Of a stretch of DNA of 64,000 bases, positions 25,843 through 34,265 are shown piece after piece (positions within the stretch are counted from its first letter, which is position 1; every line of letters starts with the position of its first letter). Under the pieces are notes generated by a model. The model was not told the origin of the DNA and did no database searches. It saw only the letters and a program-made list of their open reading frames with translations. Position numbers and translations under genes: made by a program. This stretch comes from Treponema sp. (lineage in GTDB: Bacteria > Spirochaetota > Spirochaetia > Treponematales > Treponemataceae), in assembly GCA_017616165.1 (NCBI GenBank), contig JAFZYR010000015.1:1-64000 (forward strand), in the 5' to 3' direction.

Positions 25843-26493
25843 ATGAAGAAGATTATTGCTATGGCTGTTGCAGCCGTTTTTATGGTTAGTGCTACCTTTG
25901 CACTGGATTTGGAATTTGGTGCACGTGGTATTTTGGGAAGAAATCTTAATCTTAATGAAGATTTCAAAACAAATTTCCAGGAAGCAAAACAGGACCAGTC
26001 TTTTGATTATGGTTTTGGAATTTACGGAAACTTTGCTTTGTTTGGAGGCCTCGGTATTCAGGCAGAAGCAAACTATATTACAAGTCACGTAGATTTTGTA
26101 GCTAAAAAGGCAAATGAAGATTATGAACCAATTAGGTATGATGTTGCAACTCTTGATCTTGCACCTATGGTATGGCTCAATCTTGACTTGTGGAAGCTGA
26201 CTCTTGGTTTTGGTGTTGGACCAAACTTCTCTATCCAGCTTAATTCTTTAAGCGATATCAAAACCGCCGAAAAAGATCAGTTTAAGCCTGGCCTTATTTG
26301 CGGTGCAGACTTTAAGTTCTACCTTACAGATCATCTTGGTATTGTTCTTTCTGGCCGCTATATTACAGAATTCTCTAAGAAAGATAATGAAGTTAAGGTT
26401 GGCGACATCAATTCCGGTGTAAAATACACAACCTTCGAAACCGGCCGCAAAACCATCTACGGTGGCCTCGGCTTAGAGTTTAAGTTACTGTAG
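25843..26493 (+). CDS. Small outer-membrane beta-barrel protein
   Basis: A 216-residue protein with a signal peptide (MKKIIAMAVAAVFMVSATFA, then LDLE) and alternating amphipathic strands rich in Gly and aromatics (YGNFALFGGLGIQAEANYIT, LTLGFGVGPNFSI, GIVLSGRYI). It ends in a strand, YGGLGLEFKLL. This is the pattern of an eight-stranded OmpA/OmpW-like barrel. ATG at 25843 follows GGAGGAG; TTG at 25837 would sit too close to it. Confidence 0.75.
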   Translation: MKKIIAMAVAAVFMVSATFALDLEFGARGILGRNLNLNEDFKTNFQEAKQDQSFDYGFGIYGNFALFGGLGIQAEANYITSHVDFVAKKANEDYEPIRYDVATLDLAPMVWLNLDLWKLTLGFGVGPNFSIQLNSLSDIKTAEKDQFKPGLICGADFKFYLTDHLGIVLSGRYITEFSKKDNEVKVGDINSGVKYTTFETGRKTIYGGLGLEFKLL

Positions 26494-26517
26494 TTCATCA
26501 GCGTCGTTGCAACAAAA

Positions 26518-26552
26518 AAGGGCAAGCATTAAAAAGTGCTTGCCCTTATTAT
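26518..26552 (+). terminator. Terminator after the outer-membrane protein gene
   Basis: AAGGGCAAGCA (26518-26528) pairs with TGCTTGCCCTT (26537-26547) around a short A-rich loop, followed by ATTATT. The strong stem supports termination although the T run is short. The next 260 bases hold an imperfect palindrome (26557-26588, GTGTGAATTTTACAAA region) and a promoter but no gene. Confidence 0.75.
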
Positions 26553-26670
26553 TTACGTGTGAATTTTACAAATTTGCAATTTACACACGCTTAAATAGGA
26601 TTTGTACTTTGCTGGAGATTAAATAATTCCATACGCAGCTCCTTTTTTTCTTTTCTTATTGTCTTTTACA

Positions 26671-26679
26671 TGGTATAAT
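26671..26679 (+). promoter_or_regulatory. Extended -10 promoter of the InlB-repeat lipoprotein
   Basis: TGGTATAAT fits an extended -10 box. No clear -35 box is seen. The message would have a leader of about 125 bases, AT-rich and without an obvious fold. Confidence 0.45.
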
Positions 26680-26813
26680 ATAAATGTAATTTTCAAATAC
26701 CTACTTATAAATATATTCAAAAAACATATCAATATAGTCTTATAAAGCAAAAGTGAAATCTTCTAAAGTTCGTTCGTAGTTTATTATTGTCTTTCAATAA
26801 TCAGGAGGTTTCT

Positions 26814-28970
26814 ATGTGTAAAATTAGAACAATCTTTTGTAAATTTATTATTTTTTCTGTTATTCTTATCTTTTTTTCTTGTTCACACCAGCCTGTAATA
26901 ACAAATGATGATAACAATACCAATAACAACAATCCAGATCCGACAATTCCTGTTACCGATCCTGTATCTGGATTTAAAAATCTGGTGGATAAATGTCTCG
27001 TGTGCTATGAAGAAACTCATTATTATAAGGAAGTTGATTCCGAAGGAAATATAACACAAGGATCATTTTCTGATCCTTTAGCCGAAGGAACAAATTATTA
27101 TTTATTCAGCGAAGATACGATACACTCATTTCATTATGGATCAACAGATGATCCGGTTTTTTCAGAAATAAATAGGGACGGGAAAATACGATTAAATTTT
27201 CTCGAAAAATTTTACACCGATGAGGATGAAATTTACAGGTTGCTTTCTGCCAGGGTAGATGCCCCAATAAGACAATATCGGGAGTGTGAATTAGAATATG
27301 GCGGTATAGATGGTGATTACATACTTTTGAATAAATACTATGCGAGTATGTATGCATATGGTGCTGATTATGTTCCTGGGCGTGATGGAAATATTTATCG
27401 ACCATTTGAAGGTTCAACCTGGGAATTAGAGTGTGTTTATAAGTGCAAGATTGTAAATTATTTTGATATTACTCTTGATGCAAATGGAGGAGAAATACAA
27501 ACTCCAACAATTCTTGGATTGGAGAATATAGATATGTTTCTTCCTAATGCCCAGGATTTGGGAGTTTCTAGAGAGGGGTTTATATTCGAAGGATGGTCTA
27601 TATCTGCTGATTCTAATGAAATCGCCTATGAAGATAGAGGTTACTTTCAAAATGACGGTATCACAACCTTATATGCTGTATGGGGATACATTACCGAATA
27701 TACCATTACCTATGATGCAAATGGAGGAAGTATAGAAAATGGTTCTCAAGCATATTCTGGAGAAACAATAGAAGGTGATATTCAGGTATCACTTGTATCA
27801 AAGGATAATCTGGTTATTGAAAGGGAAGGATTTAATTTCAAAGGCTGGGCAACAACCAGTAATGCTGGGGCTGTAGAGTTTACTGATGGTCAGAAGATTA
27901 CGATAACAGAAGATACCGTTTTATATGCGGTCTGGTCTTATACTGCAACATATACAATTACTTTTAATGCTAATGAAGGAACCATAGAAACTTCTTCTCA
28001 AACTGTAACGGGAGAAACAATTACAGGTGATCTTACCCGTAACTTAACGAATTATAAAGTACTAAAAGCAAGTCGTTCAGGTTATAAGTTTAAAGGCTGG
28101 GCATTTAATGCAGGCTCACGAGAAATTGACTATGCTAATACTTCAAGCATTACAGTGAATTCAGATATAGAACTTTTTGCAATTTGGGATAAAGAAGTTA
28201 CATATACTATTACTTTTGCTGCTTGTGGTGGAGAAATAACTACTACTACGCAAAGCGCACCAGGAACAGAAGATACAGGTGCTACCGTAACATTAAAAAC
28301 AATAAAACAACTTGGGCTTTACAGGTATTATACAGGTGGTTCAGGAAAATGGTTATTCAAATACTGGATGGTAGGTGCGAATGAAGGAATATGTTTTGAT
28401 GGAGATTCTATAACTATTACAGAAGATACAACTCTTTCTGCTTATTGGGAACTTCCAGAGTATGATATAGTATTTGTTGATGGAAATTATGTTTATTCCA
28501 GCTATACAGTTAAAGGCTATGGTGCAGAAATAACCATCTTCAATAGTTTATCTAAACCTGGTTATACATTCTGTGGATGGAAGGAAGGAGGTTCGATTTA
28601 TTATGGAGGAGAAACCGCAACAATTATTGGAGATTGTTGGTTTGAAGCACAATGGGAAGAAAACTGTTTTTATGTAAGATTGTATCATCCCGGATACTCG
28701 GCTAGCTCTGGAGAAAAATTCAATGCTATGGCTGTTAGTATTGATGGCAATAATTCTCAAGGTTATGGTTTTAATACAAGAAATGGTGCTTATACTTCAG
28801 GGTATGTGAAATATTCGGGCTTTGGATCGCTTTCTTTTGCAACATCTTTTAGTCATCAGGACAGGTATGGTAATGTAACAAGTATAACATTTACAGGGTC
28901 AAATTATTTTAACAGGGAACGTTATTACACAATAAATGTTGCAGATGGTTCCATGTGGTGTGATTATTAG
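26814..28970 (+). CDS. Lipoprotein with InlB/Listeria-Bacteroides repeats
   Basis: A 718-residue surface lipoprotein. Signal peptide ends in lipobox FFSC followed by an Asn/Asp-rich spacer. From about residue 215 four to five repeats follow the Listeria-Bacteroides (InlB B-repeat) pattern: LDANGGEIQTP ... FEGWSISAD ... LYAVWG; YDANGGSIENG ... FKGWATTSN ... LYAVWS; FNANEGTIETS ... FKGWAFNAG ... LFAIWD; then weaker copies ending FCGWKEGGSIYYGG ... FEAQWE. Such repeats make extended stalks for adhesion or display. ATG at 26814 has AGGAGGTTTCT in front. Base composition is more AT-rich than the core genes, which suggests accessory DNA. Confidence 0.88.
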   Translation: MCKIRTIFCKFIIFSVILIFFSCSHQPVITNDDNNTNNNNPDPTIPVTDPVSGFKNLVDKCLVCYEETHYYKEVDSEGNITQGSFSDPLAEGTNYYLFSEDTIHSFHYGSTDDPVFSEINRDGKIRLNFLEKFYTDEDEIYRLLSARVDAPIRQYRECELEYGGIDGDYILLNKYYASMYAYGADYVPGRDGNIYRPFEGSTWELECVYKCKIVNYFDITLDANGGEIQTPTILGLENIDMFLPNAQDLGVSREGFIFEGWSISADSNEIAYEDRGYFQNDGITTLYAVWGYITEYTITYDANGGSIENGSQAYSGETIEGDIQVSLVSKDNLVIEREGFNFKGWATTSNAGAVEFTDGQKITITEDTVLYAVWSYTATYTITFNANEGTIETSSQTVTGETITGDLTRNLTNYKVLKASRSGYKFKGWAFNAGSREIDYANTSSITVNSDIELFAIWDKEVTYTITFAACGGEITTTTQSAPGTEDTGATVTLKTIKQLGLYRYYTGGSGKWLFKYWMVGANEGICFDGDSITITEDTTLSAYWELPEYDIVFVDGNYVYSSYTVKGYGAEITIFNSLSKPGYTFCGWKEGGSIYYGGETATIIGDCWFEAQWEENCFYVRLYHPGYSASSGEKFNAMAVSIDGNNSQGYGFNTRNGAYTSGYVKYSGFGSLSFATSFSHQDRYGNVTSITFTGSNYFNRERYYTINVADGSMWCDY

Positions 28971-28981
28971 ATTTCTGGGTT

Positions 28982-29004
28982 TAGGGGCATCAGCCCCTAT
29001 TTAC
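28982..29004 (+). terminator. Hairpin after the InlB-repeat lipoprotein gene
   Basis: TAGGGGC (28982-28988) pairs with GCCCCTA (28993-28999), then TTTACT. A short but GC-rich stem. It shares the TTTAGGGGC arm with the family D repeat before glmS. Confidence 0.55.
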
Positions 29005-29039
29005 TATTCCCTTCATTTTCATTAAGATACTCTAAATTC

Positions 29040-29124
29040 TAAAGGGGTGCTTGTGCTGCTCGTTGGGCGGGACAGGCTGAGAACATACCCTCAAAACCTG
29101 ATCCGGATAATGCCGGCGGAGGAA
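29040..29124 (+). promoter_or_regulatory. TPP (thiamine pyrophosphate) riboswitch
   Basis: The THI-box is plain: GGGGTGC (29044-29050), GGCTGAGA (29075-29082), ACCC (29087-29090) and ACCTGATCCGGATAATGCCG (29096-29115). The ribosome binding site GGAGG (29118-29122) sits at the 3' edge of the aptamer, eight bases before the thiB ATG. This indicates control of translation by direct occlusion in the P1 region. It controls the thiBPQ importer. Confidence 0.96.
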
Positions 29125-29129
29125 ATTTT

Positions 29130-30116
29130 ATGCGCAATAAATTTGCGAAAATCTTTCTTTTAACAATCACAACAGTTTTGGTTTTTGGAGTGCTTACCAG
29201 TGCTTCCAAAAAAAATGCGGCTCGTGCAAACGAGGTAGTAGTTTACACTTATGATTCATTCAGCGGTGAATGGGGTGCGGGGCCAGAGATTGCGCGTCTT
29301 TTTGAACAGAAGACTGGAATCAAGGTAACCTATGCAGATATTGGAGAAGGCGGTCAGATTCTGGCCAGGGCAATTCTGGAAAAGAAAAAGCCTGTTGCCG
29401 ATGTTCTTGTAGGACTGGACAATTATTCTGCACAGAAGGCTCTTAAAAGCGGTGTGCTTGCAGACTACAAGCCTGCCGGTGCAGACACTCTTATTCCTGC
29501 AGAGTTGACTGCAAAGCTCAATGGCGCAGGTGCTAAAAAGCAGTACCTTACTCCTTATGATTACAGCCACTTTGCTTTTATTTTTGATTCGTTGAGCGGA
29601 CTGCCGGCTCCAACCTGTCTTGAAGATTTGACTAAGCCTGAATATTCAAAAAAGATAATCGTTATGGATGCCAAGACAAGTACTGTTGGCGTTGGTTATG
29701 AAGAATGGATAAAGGCTGCTTATAAGGACAAGGCAGATGATTATTTTGCACGCATCAAGTCGTCTATTCTTACTGTTGCACCAAGCTGGAGTGTAGGCTA
29801 CGGAATGTTCACTGACGGCGAAGCTCCTTTGTGCATAAGCTATACAACAAGTCCAGCCTACCATGTTGAATATGGCGAAGGCGATCAGTACAAGGCCCTT
29901 GTGTTTACCGACGGTCACGTTATGCAGGTTGAAGGCGCCGCAATTGTAAAGGGTGCTCCAAACTTGGAGGGTGCCAAAAAGTTTATGGACTTTCTTATAA
30001 GCGACGAGGCACAGAGCCTTATTCCGCTTACCCAGTGGATGTTCCCTGCAAACAAAAACGTAGAGCTGCCGGCAAGTTATGCTGCCGCCGCTCCTGTTCC
30101 TAAGACAATAGAATAA
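29130..30116 (+). CDS. thiB: Thiamine/TPP-binding periplasmic protein ThiB
   Basis: A 328-residue solute-binding protein with a signal peptide (KIFLLTITTVLVFGVLTSAS). It is homologous to ThiB/TbpA: VVVYTYDSFSGEWGAGPEIA, then FEQKTGIKVTYADIGEGGQI, and APSWSVGYGMFTDGEAP. It binds thiamine or its phosphates in the periplasm for the permease encoded next. It is preceded by a TPP riboswitch, which settles the ligand. The stop is followed after one base by a family B repeat. Confidence 0.95.
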   Translation: MRNKFAKIFLLTITTVLVFGVLTSASKKNAARANEVVVYTYDSFSGEWGAGPEIARLFEQKTGIKVTYADIGEGGQILARAILEKKKPVADVLVGLDNYSAQKALKSGVLADYKPAGADTLIPAELTAKLNGAGAKKQYLTPYDYSHFAFIFDSLSGLPAPTCLEDLTKPEYSKKIIVMDAKTSTVGVGYEEWIKAAYKDKADDYFARIKSSILTVAPSWSVGYGMFTDGEAPLCISYTTSPAYHVEYGEGDQYKALVFTDGHVMQVEGAAIVKGAPNLEGAKKFMDFLISDEAQSLIPLTQWMFPANKNVELPASYAAAAPVPKTIE

Positions 30117-30117
30117 C

Positions 30118-30147
30118 CGTCATTGCGAGCGAAGCGTGGCAATCCAC
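30118..30147 (+). repeat. Family B repeat carrying the thiP start codon
   Basis: CGTCATTGCGAGCGAAGCGT followed by GGCAATCCAC fills the gap between thiB and thiP. The GTG at 30136, the only start codon available in the thiP frame after the thiB stop, lies inside the repeat. Confidence 0.88.
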
Positions 30148-31635
30148 ATTTTTTTATACACACTAGAAACCGCCATCCTCTCAACTCTGATTGCTGCTGT
30201 AGTCGGAGTGGGTGCTGCTTTTTTTACGGCACGCCGTTCCTTTGCGGGGCGCAGGCTTTTGCTTGCGGCAGGCATTGTTCCTTTGTGTGTACCGCCGCTC
30301 ATAATTGCTCTTGGTTACGTAAGCTTTTTTGGCGTAAACGGAATTGTAAGCGGCTGGCTTAAGTCAATTGCTCTGGCTGCGGGCGGGCATTTTGAAGGGC
30401 TCATTTTTTTGTACACAACAGCGGGTGTGGTAATTGCCCAGGGCTTTTATAATTTTCCTTTGGTAACAAGAATTGTAAATGATGCGTGGGAACGGCTTCC
30501 GCCTCAAACCGAAAATGCTGCAAGGCTTTTGGGTGCCGGTGAAGGCCGCGTGTTTTTTACTGTGACACTTCCACGCTTGTCTGGTGCAATTGGTGCTGCC
30601 TGCATTCCAGTTTTTCTTTTCTGTTTTTTCAGCTTTATGATTGTGCTGCTTTTTTCTCCGCCGGGAACTACAACGCTCGAGGTTGAGCTTTATCACAGTG
30701 TTCGCACAACACTTGAAATGGGAGCCGGTGCAAAAATTGCAGTGATAGAAACCCTGAGTGCATTGTCGGTTGTGTTTTTATACAGCTATGTGGTGCGCAA
30801 AAATCAGGTTGGGGTAGAAGGGCTGTCCTTTACCGCCAGAGAAAAATGCCCGATTGGAAAAAGTGCTTTTAGCCCACTTGCACGACGCGCCCTGGAGGTT
30901 GCATTTTTCGTAGTGCTTGCCGCTTTGATCCTGCTGTTTTTTGCTGGCCCTGGCGTTGGTGTTCTGGTCAGTGCCTTTACGCGTAAACAGCAGAATGTAG
31001 AAACTGTAAGTCTTGCGCAGTTTACTTCGCTTTTTACAAATAAAACCTTCTGGAAGTCCTTTGGAAATTCCTTGGGCACAGGAGTTTGCACGGCGCTGCT
31101 TTGCTGTGTCCTTGCCTTTGTTTATTCTGTGTTTGTGCGCATAAAGCGCCTGCAGGGAAAAATTGTTTTGCAGCTGCTCCCGCTTTTGCCAATGGCAATT
31201 TCGTCTGTGGTTATGGGCTGGGTGCTGGCGCTGATTTTTGGCGGCAGTGTTTTTTCGTTAGTTGTGTGCCAGACGCTTTTGTACTGGCCTGTTGCCTACA
31301 AGCAGGTGCAGAACGGTATGAACCAGCTAACCGATGACATACAGAACGCAGCGTTAATGCTGTCGTGTGGAAAGCTTGATTGTGCCCTGCGTTTTTATTT
31401 ACCGTCGTGCCGCAGCGTTATGCTTACAGCCTTTTGCTATTGCTTTGCCATGAGCATTGGAGATGCAACGCTACCGCTTGTGCTGGCCATTCCAAATTTT
31501 TCTACGCTCGCACTGTATACCTACCGCCTTGCCGGTGCGTTCCGGTTTAATCAGGCTTGTGCCTGTGCGGTGGTGATGATTTTATTGGCGGGACTGCTGT
31601 CATTGCGAGGAGCAAAGCGACGCGGCAATCCATAA
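30136..31635 (+). CDS. thiP: Thiamine ABC transporter permease ThiP
   Basis: A 499-residue double permease with about twelve membrane helices in two halves. Coupling loops are LLGAGEGRVFFTVTLPRLSG in the first half and ALMLSCGKLDCALRFYLP in the second. It partners ThiB and ThiQ. Both ends are unusual: GTG at 30136 lies in a family B repeat, and the last eleven residues (SLRGAKRRGNP) are translated from another family B repeat. The first membrane helix begins about 10 residues after the GTG. There is no convincing Shine-Dalgarno sequence before it, so translation may depend on coupling to thiB. E. coli ThiP has 536 residues. Confidence 0.9.
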   Translation: MAIHIFLYTLETAILSTLIAAVVGVGAAFFTARRSFAGRRLLLAAGIVPLCVPPLIIALGYVSFFGVNGIVSGWLKSIALAAGGHFEGLIFLYTTAGVVIAQGFYNFPLVTRIVNDAWERLPPQTENAARLLGAGEGRVFFTVTLPRLSGAIGAACIPVFLFCFFSFMIVLLFSPPGTTTLEVELYHSVRTTLEMGAGAKIAVIETLSALSVVFLYSYVVRKNQVGVEGLSFTAREKCPIGKSAFSPLARRALEVAFFVVLAALILLFFAGPGVGVLVSAFTRKQQNVETVSLAQFTSLFTNKTFWKSFGNSLGTGVCTALLCCVLAFVYSVFVRIKRLQGKIVLQLLPLLPMAISSVVMGWVLALIFGGSVFSLVVCQTLLYWPVAYKQVQNGMNQLTDDIQNAALMLSCGKLDCALRFYLPSCRSVMLTAFCYCFAMSIGDATLPLVLAIPNFSTLALYTYRLAGAFRFNQACACAVVMILLAGLLSLRGAKRRGNP

Positions 31636-31689
31636 ATAAGCAGGCATTTATAAACGTGGATTGCCACGCCTACGGCTCGCAATGACGAG
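31600..31689 (+). repeat. Family B inverted pair: thiP tail and thiQ ribosome binding site
   Basis: GTCATTGCGAGGAGCAAAGC with GACGCGGCAATCCA (31604-31633) encodes the thiP C-terminus. About 24 bases on, the inverted copy, GTGGATTGCCACGCCTACGG with CTCGCAATGACG, ends just before thiQ. The junction ATGACGAGGAG gives thiQ its ribosome binding site. Confidence 0.88.
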
Positions 31690-31700
31690 GAGAAAGATAT

Positions 31701-32405
31701 ATGAGTTATTTTATAGTAAAAAACATCCACAAAACCTGGGAGTCAAAAACCATAGAGTTTTCTCTTGAATGCGAAAAGGGCACAATGACCTGCCTGCTTG
31801 GTCCAAGCGGCTGCGGAAAGTCTACCGTGCTCAATATTATTGCAGGGCTGGAGCAGAATGACAGGGCCCTTCGACCCTTCGACAAGCTCAGGACAGAGGA
31901 GCCTCAGGGACCCCTCTCGGCACAGGGACCACACTCGGATCGTGGACCGCTGATGATTGAGCTTGACGGGGAGCGCATAGAGGCTCTGCCTCCTGCCAGA
32001 CGCGGAATAGGCATGGTCTTCCAGTCCGGTGCCTTGTTTAATCATCTTAGTGTTGGTGATAATGTTGCCTATGGACTTGTTTCGCAGGGAATGAAAAAAA
32101 AGCAGGCACGCGCTCTTGCGGCAGAATATATAAAGCAATTTGATTTGGCCGGCTTTGAAAACCGCATGCCTCAAACCTTAAGCGGCGGTGAAAAACAGCG
32201 CGTTGCTCTTGCAAGAACTCTTATCACACAGCCAAAGCTTGTTCTTCTGGATGAGCCTTTTTCTGCACTGGACACAGAGCTTCGTCATCGCATGGCCGGG
32301 TGGTTACGTGAACAGCAAAAAAAACTGGGCTTTACTGCCATCATGGTAACCCACGATCAGACAGAAGCCCAGACTGTTGCAGATTTGATAATTAGAATGT
32401 CATAG
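31701..32405 (+). CDS. thiQ: Thiamine ABC transporter ATPase ThiQ with an in-frame repeat insertion
   Basis: A 234-residue ATPase: Walker A GPSGCGKST (34-42), Q-loop VFQSGALF, signature LSGGEKQRVALARTL, Walker B LVLLDEPFSALD and H-loop THDQTEAQ. Normal ThiQ proteins continue from the helix after Walker A (IIAGLEQ) to a short turn and then the DGERIEALPPARR strand. Here about 30 extra residues (55-84, starting RALRPFDKLRTEEPQGPLSA) stand in that turn and are wholly encoded by family A repeats. The turn is surface exposed in ABC ATPases, so function is probably kept. The GAGGAG ribosome binding site comes from a family B repeat. The 3' end overlaps the convergent gene by 14 bp. Confidence 0.93.
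   Translation: MSYFIVKNIHKTWESKTIEFSLECEKGTMTCLLGPSGCGKSTVLNIIAGLEQNDRALRPFDKLRTEEPQGPLSAQGPHSDRGPLMIELDGERIEALPPARRGIGMVFQSGALFNHLSVGDNVAYGLVSQGMKKKQARALAAEYIKQFDLAGFENRMPQTLSGGEKQRVALARTLITQPKLVLLDEPFSALDTELRHRMAGWLREQQKKLGFTAIMVTHDQTEAQTVADLIIRMS
31862..31951 (-). repeat. Family A repeat cluster inside thiQ
   Basis: The core CCCTTCGACAAGCTCAGG is preceded by a duplicated GGGCCCTTCGA arm and followed by degenerate copies: GCCTCAGGGACC, GGCACAGGGACC, then a weaker one. The total of about 90 bases is a multiple of three and contains no stop in the thiQ frame. Confidence 0.88.
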
Positions 32406-33351
32406 TCCAGCTAAAGGCAATGCGGTTAAAGAACCATTCTCTGCCTGCATAGGTAAGGCATGGCTCAAGCATTGTGTCTGTGTGCTCTTCTACAAAGCTT
32501 CGTCTGCTTGAAAAACCGAACAGAACTGCAAGTGTGTGATTTTCGCCAAAGGCAAACTGCATGAGCGGACTTATGCTTATAGTCTTAAATGAACCGTTGA
32601 ATTTTCCATACTTAGCCTGGTCATAATCCGAAGCCTTGTAGTGACCTTCAAGCTCGCTCATAACTCCAACACGGCTCAACACAAGCGGCATCTGGTAAGC
32701 AAGAATAAGGCTCTGGTAGTTCTGCCAGCCGTTGGCTCTGTTGCCCGAGCTCTGCCACTTCCATACCTCGCCGTTTTTCACACCCGAAAGGGCAGAGTAG
32801 TAAGCCTGGTAGGTATACATAATCTGAAAATGAGTCCAGTCGCCTTCGAAAATAGCTCCGGTATCAAACTGGAAGGTTCCCTGTACATAAAATTTTGTAA
32901 ACCAGTTGGTAAAGGTTTTTAAGTTTATGTAGTTGTCCGAACCGTTGTAAATTGCCATGCCGTGTATGCCGCCAAAATTCCAGCCGGTTCCAAGCTTGGC
33001 TCCGGTTTCAAAAACAAGGAAAGGAAGCGGTGTAAAGCTGATTCTGGTTTCCGGAGAAATGGAAACAGGCGAAACCTCAAGATTAATTTTGATGTTCAGA
33101 TTGGCCGAAGACAAAAGCCAGTGATCTCCAAGCGGGGTTGGAATCTTATAGCTCAACGAACCGGTTGCACGGGCTTCTATTCCGCTGTAAGGTCCGGTCA
33201 AAGGAGCAAAATGAGTCGGCCCTGTAACAAAATTGGACATAGGATAGTATGCCGCATCTACCGTAAGAGTTTTTTCCTTTTCGATGTCCTGACAAAAGAC
33301 ATTTCCCAAAAGGAGTGTAAGGGCAGCCAGGGCCAGAATCAGTTTTTTCAT
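32392..33351 (-). CDS. Outer-membrane protein of unknown function
   Basis: A 319-residue protein with a signal peptide (MKKLILALAALTLLLGNVFC then QDIEK). Many alternating strands with aromatic girdle residues follow, ending in FFNRIAFSWTMTF, with a terminal Phe as in outer-membrane barrels. A cysteine at the cleavage site leaves a lipoprotein possible, but the sequence looks like a barrel. The gene starts 11 bases after argB on the same strand and may be the last gene of the arginine unit. Function unknown. Confidence 0.75.
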   Translation of the reverse strand: MKKLILALAALTLLLGNVFCQDIEKEKTLTVDAAYYPMSNFVTGPTHFAPLTGPYSGIEARATGSLSYKIPTPLGDHWLLSSANLNIKINLEVSPVSISPETRISFTPLPFLVFETGAKLGTGWNFGGIHGMAIYNGSDNYINLKTFTNWFTKFYVQGTFQFDTGAIFEGDWTHFQIMYTYQAYYSALSGVKNGEVWKWQSSGNRANGWQNYQSLILAYQMPLVLSRVGVMSELEGHYKASDYDQAKYGKFNGSFKTISISPLMQFAFGENHTLAVLFGFSSRRSFVEEHTDTMLEPCLTYAGREWFFNRIAFSWTMTF

Positions 33352-33362
33352 AAGCTTAATTC

Positions 33363-34229
33363 CTAATATATCATTGTACCAATTCCGCGGTCGCTGAACA
33401 TTTCTATGAGCAGCGAATGTGGAACACGTCCGTCTATAATATGAGTGCGTGGAACTCCACCGGCAAGGGCTACTTCGCAGCAGTCAATTTTTGGAATCAT
33501 GCCGCCCGAAAGAATGCCGGTTGCCTTGAGCGAGCCTATTGCAGTTCTTTCTATGCGCTTAATGAGGGTTGAAGGATCGTCTATGTTGCGAAGGATTCCA
33601 GGAACGTTTGTAAGCTGAACAAATTTTTCTGCGTGTAAAGCAACTGCAATTTTGGCAGCAGCAGTGTCGGCATTAATGTTGTAGCGAGCATCGTCACCCT
33701 GTTCGCCAAGTGCAACTGTAGAAACAACCGGGATAAAGCCTTCGTCCAAAAGTGAGGTTAAAATTTCCGGATGAACCTCGGTAACCTCTCCAACAAAGCC
33801 CAGGTCTTTTTCGGTTTTCTTTGCACGGAGCAGACCTGAATCTACACCGCTAAGACCAACTGCCTTGCCGCCCTTTTGAAGCAGAATGCCTACAATATCC
33901 TTGTTCAATTTTCCGGTTAAAACCATCTGAACAATTTCCATGGTTTCGCCATCGGTATAGCGCAGGCCGTCTACAAACTTGCTTTCCTTGCCAACGCGCT
34001 CGAGCATATGATTAATTTCAGGGCCGCCGCCATGTACCAGTACAACCTTAATTCCGATTGTATTCAAAAGTACAATGTCTTCCATAACGGCCATTTTGAG
34101 TTCTTCGTTGAGCATGGCATTGCCGCCGTATTTTACAACGACAACCTTGCCGCACCAGTTCTTAAAATATGGCAGTGCCTGAACAAGGACTTCTGACCAC
34201 TGTTCTGTTGTTAAATCTTCATTATTCAT
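33363..34229 (-). CDS. argB: N-acetylglutamate kinase
   Basis: A 288-residue amino-acid kinase. Signatures are VVKYGGNAM, VLVHGGGPEIN, RYTDGETMEIVQMVLTGKLN, INADTAAAKIAVAL and ILSGGMIPKIDCCEVAL. It phosphorylates N-acetylglutamate in arginine synthesis. It follows argJ, whose product makes N-acetylglutamate in the cyclic pathway. The start ATG at 34229 has TGGAG in front, right at the end of a family A repeat. Confidence 0.96.
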   Translation of the reverse strand: MNNEDLTTEQWSEVLVQALPYFKNWCGKVVVVKYGGNAMLNEELKMAVMEDIVLLNTIGIKVVLVHGGGPEINHMLERVGKESKFVDGLRYTDGETMEIVQMVLTGKLNKDIVGILLQKGGKAVGLSGVDSGLLRAKKTEKDLGFVGEVTEVHPEILTSLLDEGFIPVVSTVALGEQGDDARYNINADTAAAKIAVALHAEKFVQLTNVPGILRNIDDPSTLIKRIERTAIGSLKATGILSGGMIPKIDCCEVALAGGVPRTHIIDGRVPHSLLIEMFSDRGIGTMIY

Positions 34230-34238
34230 ATCTACTCC

Positions 34239-34265
34239 AGGCCCTTCGAGAGCCTCAGGGACCGC
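34239..34265 (-). repeat. Family A repeat between argJ and argB
   Basis: GGCCCTTCGAGAGCCTCAGG followed by GACC fills most of the 36-bp gap between argJ and argB. It lies directly before the argB ribosome binding site. Confidence 0.85.
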
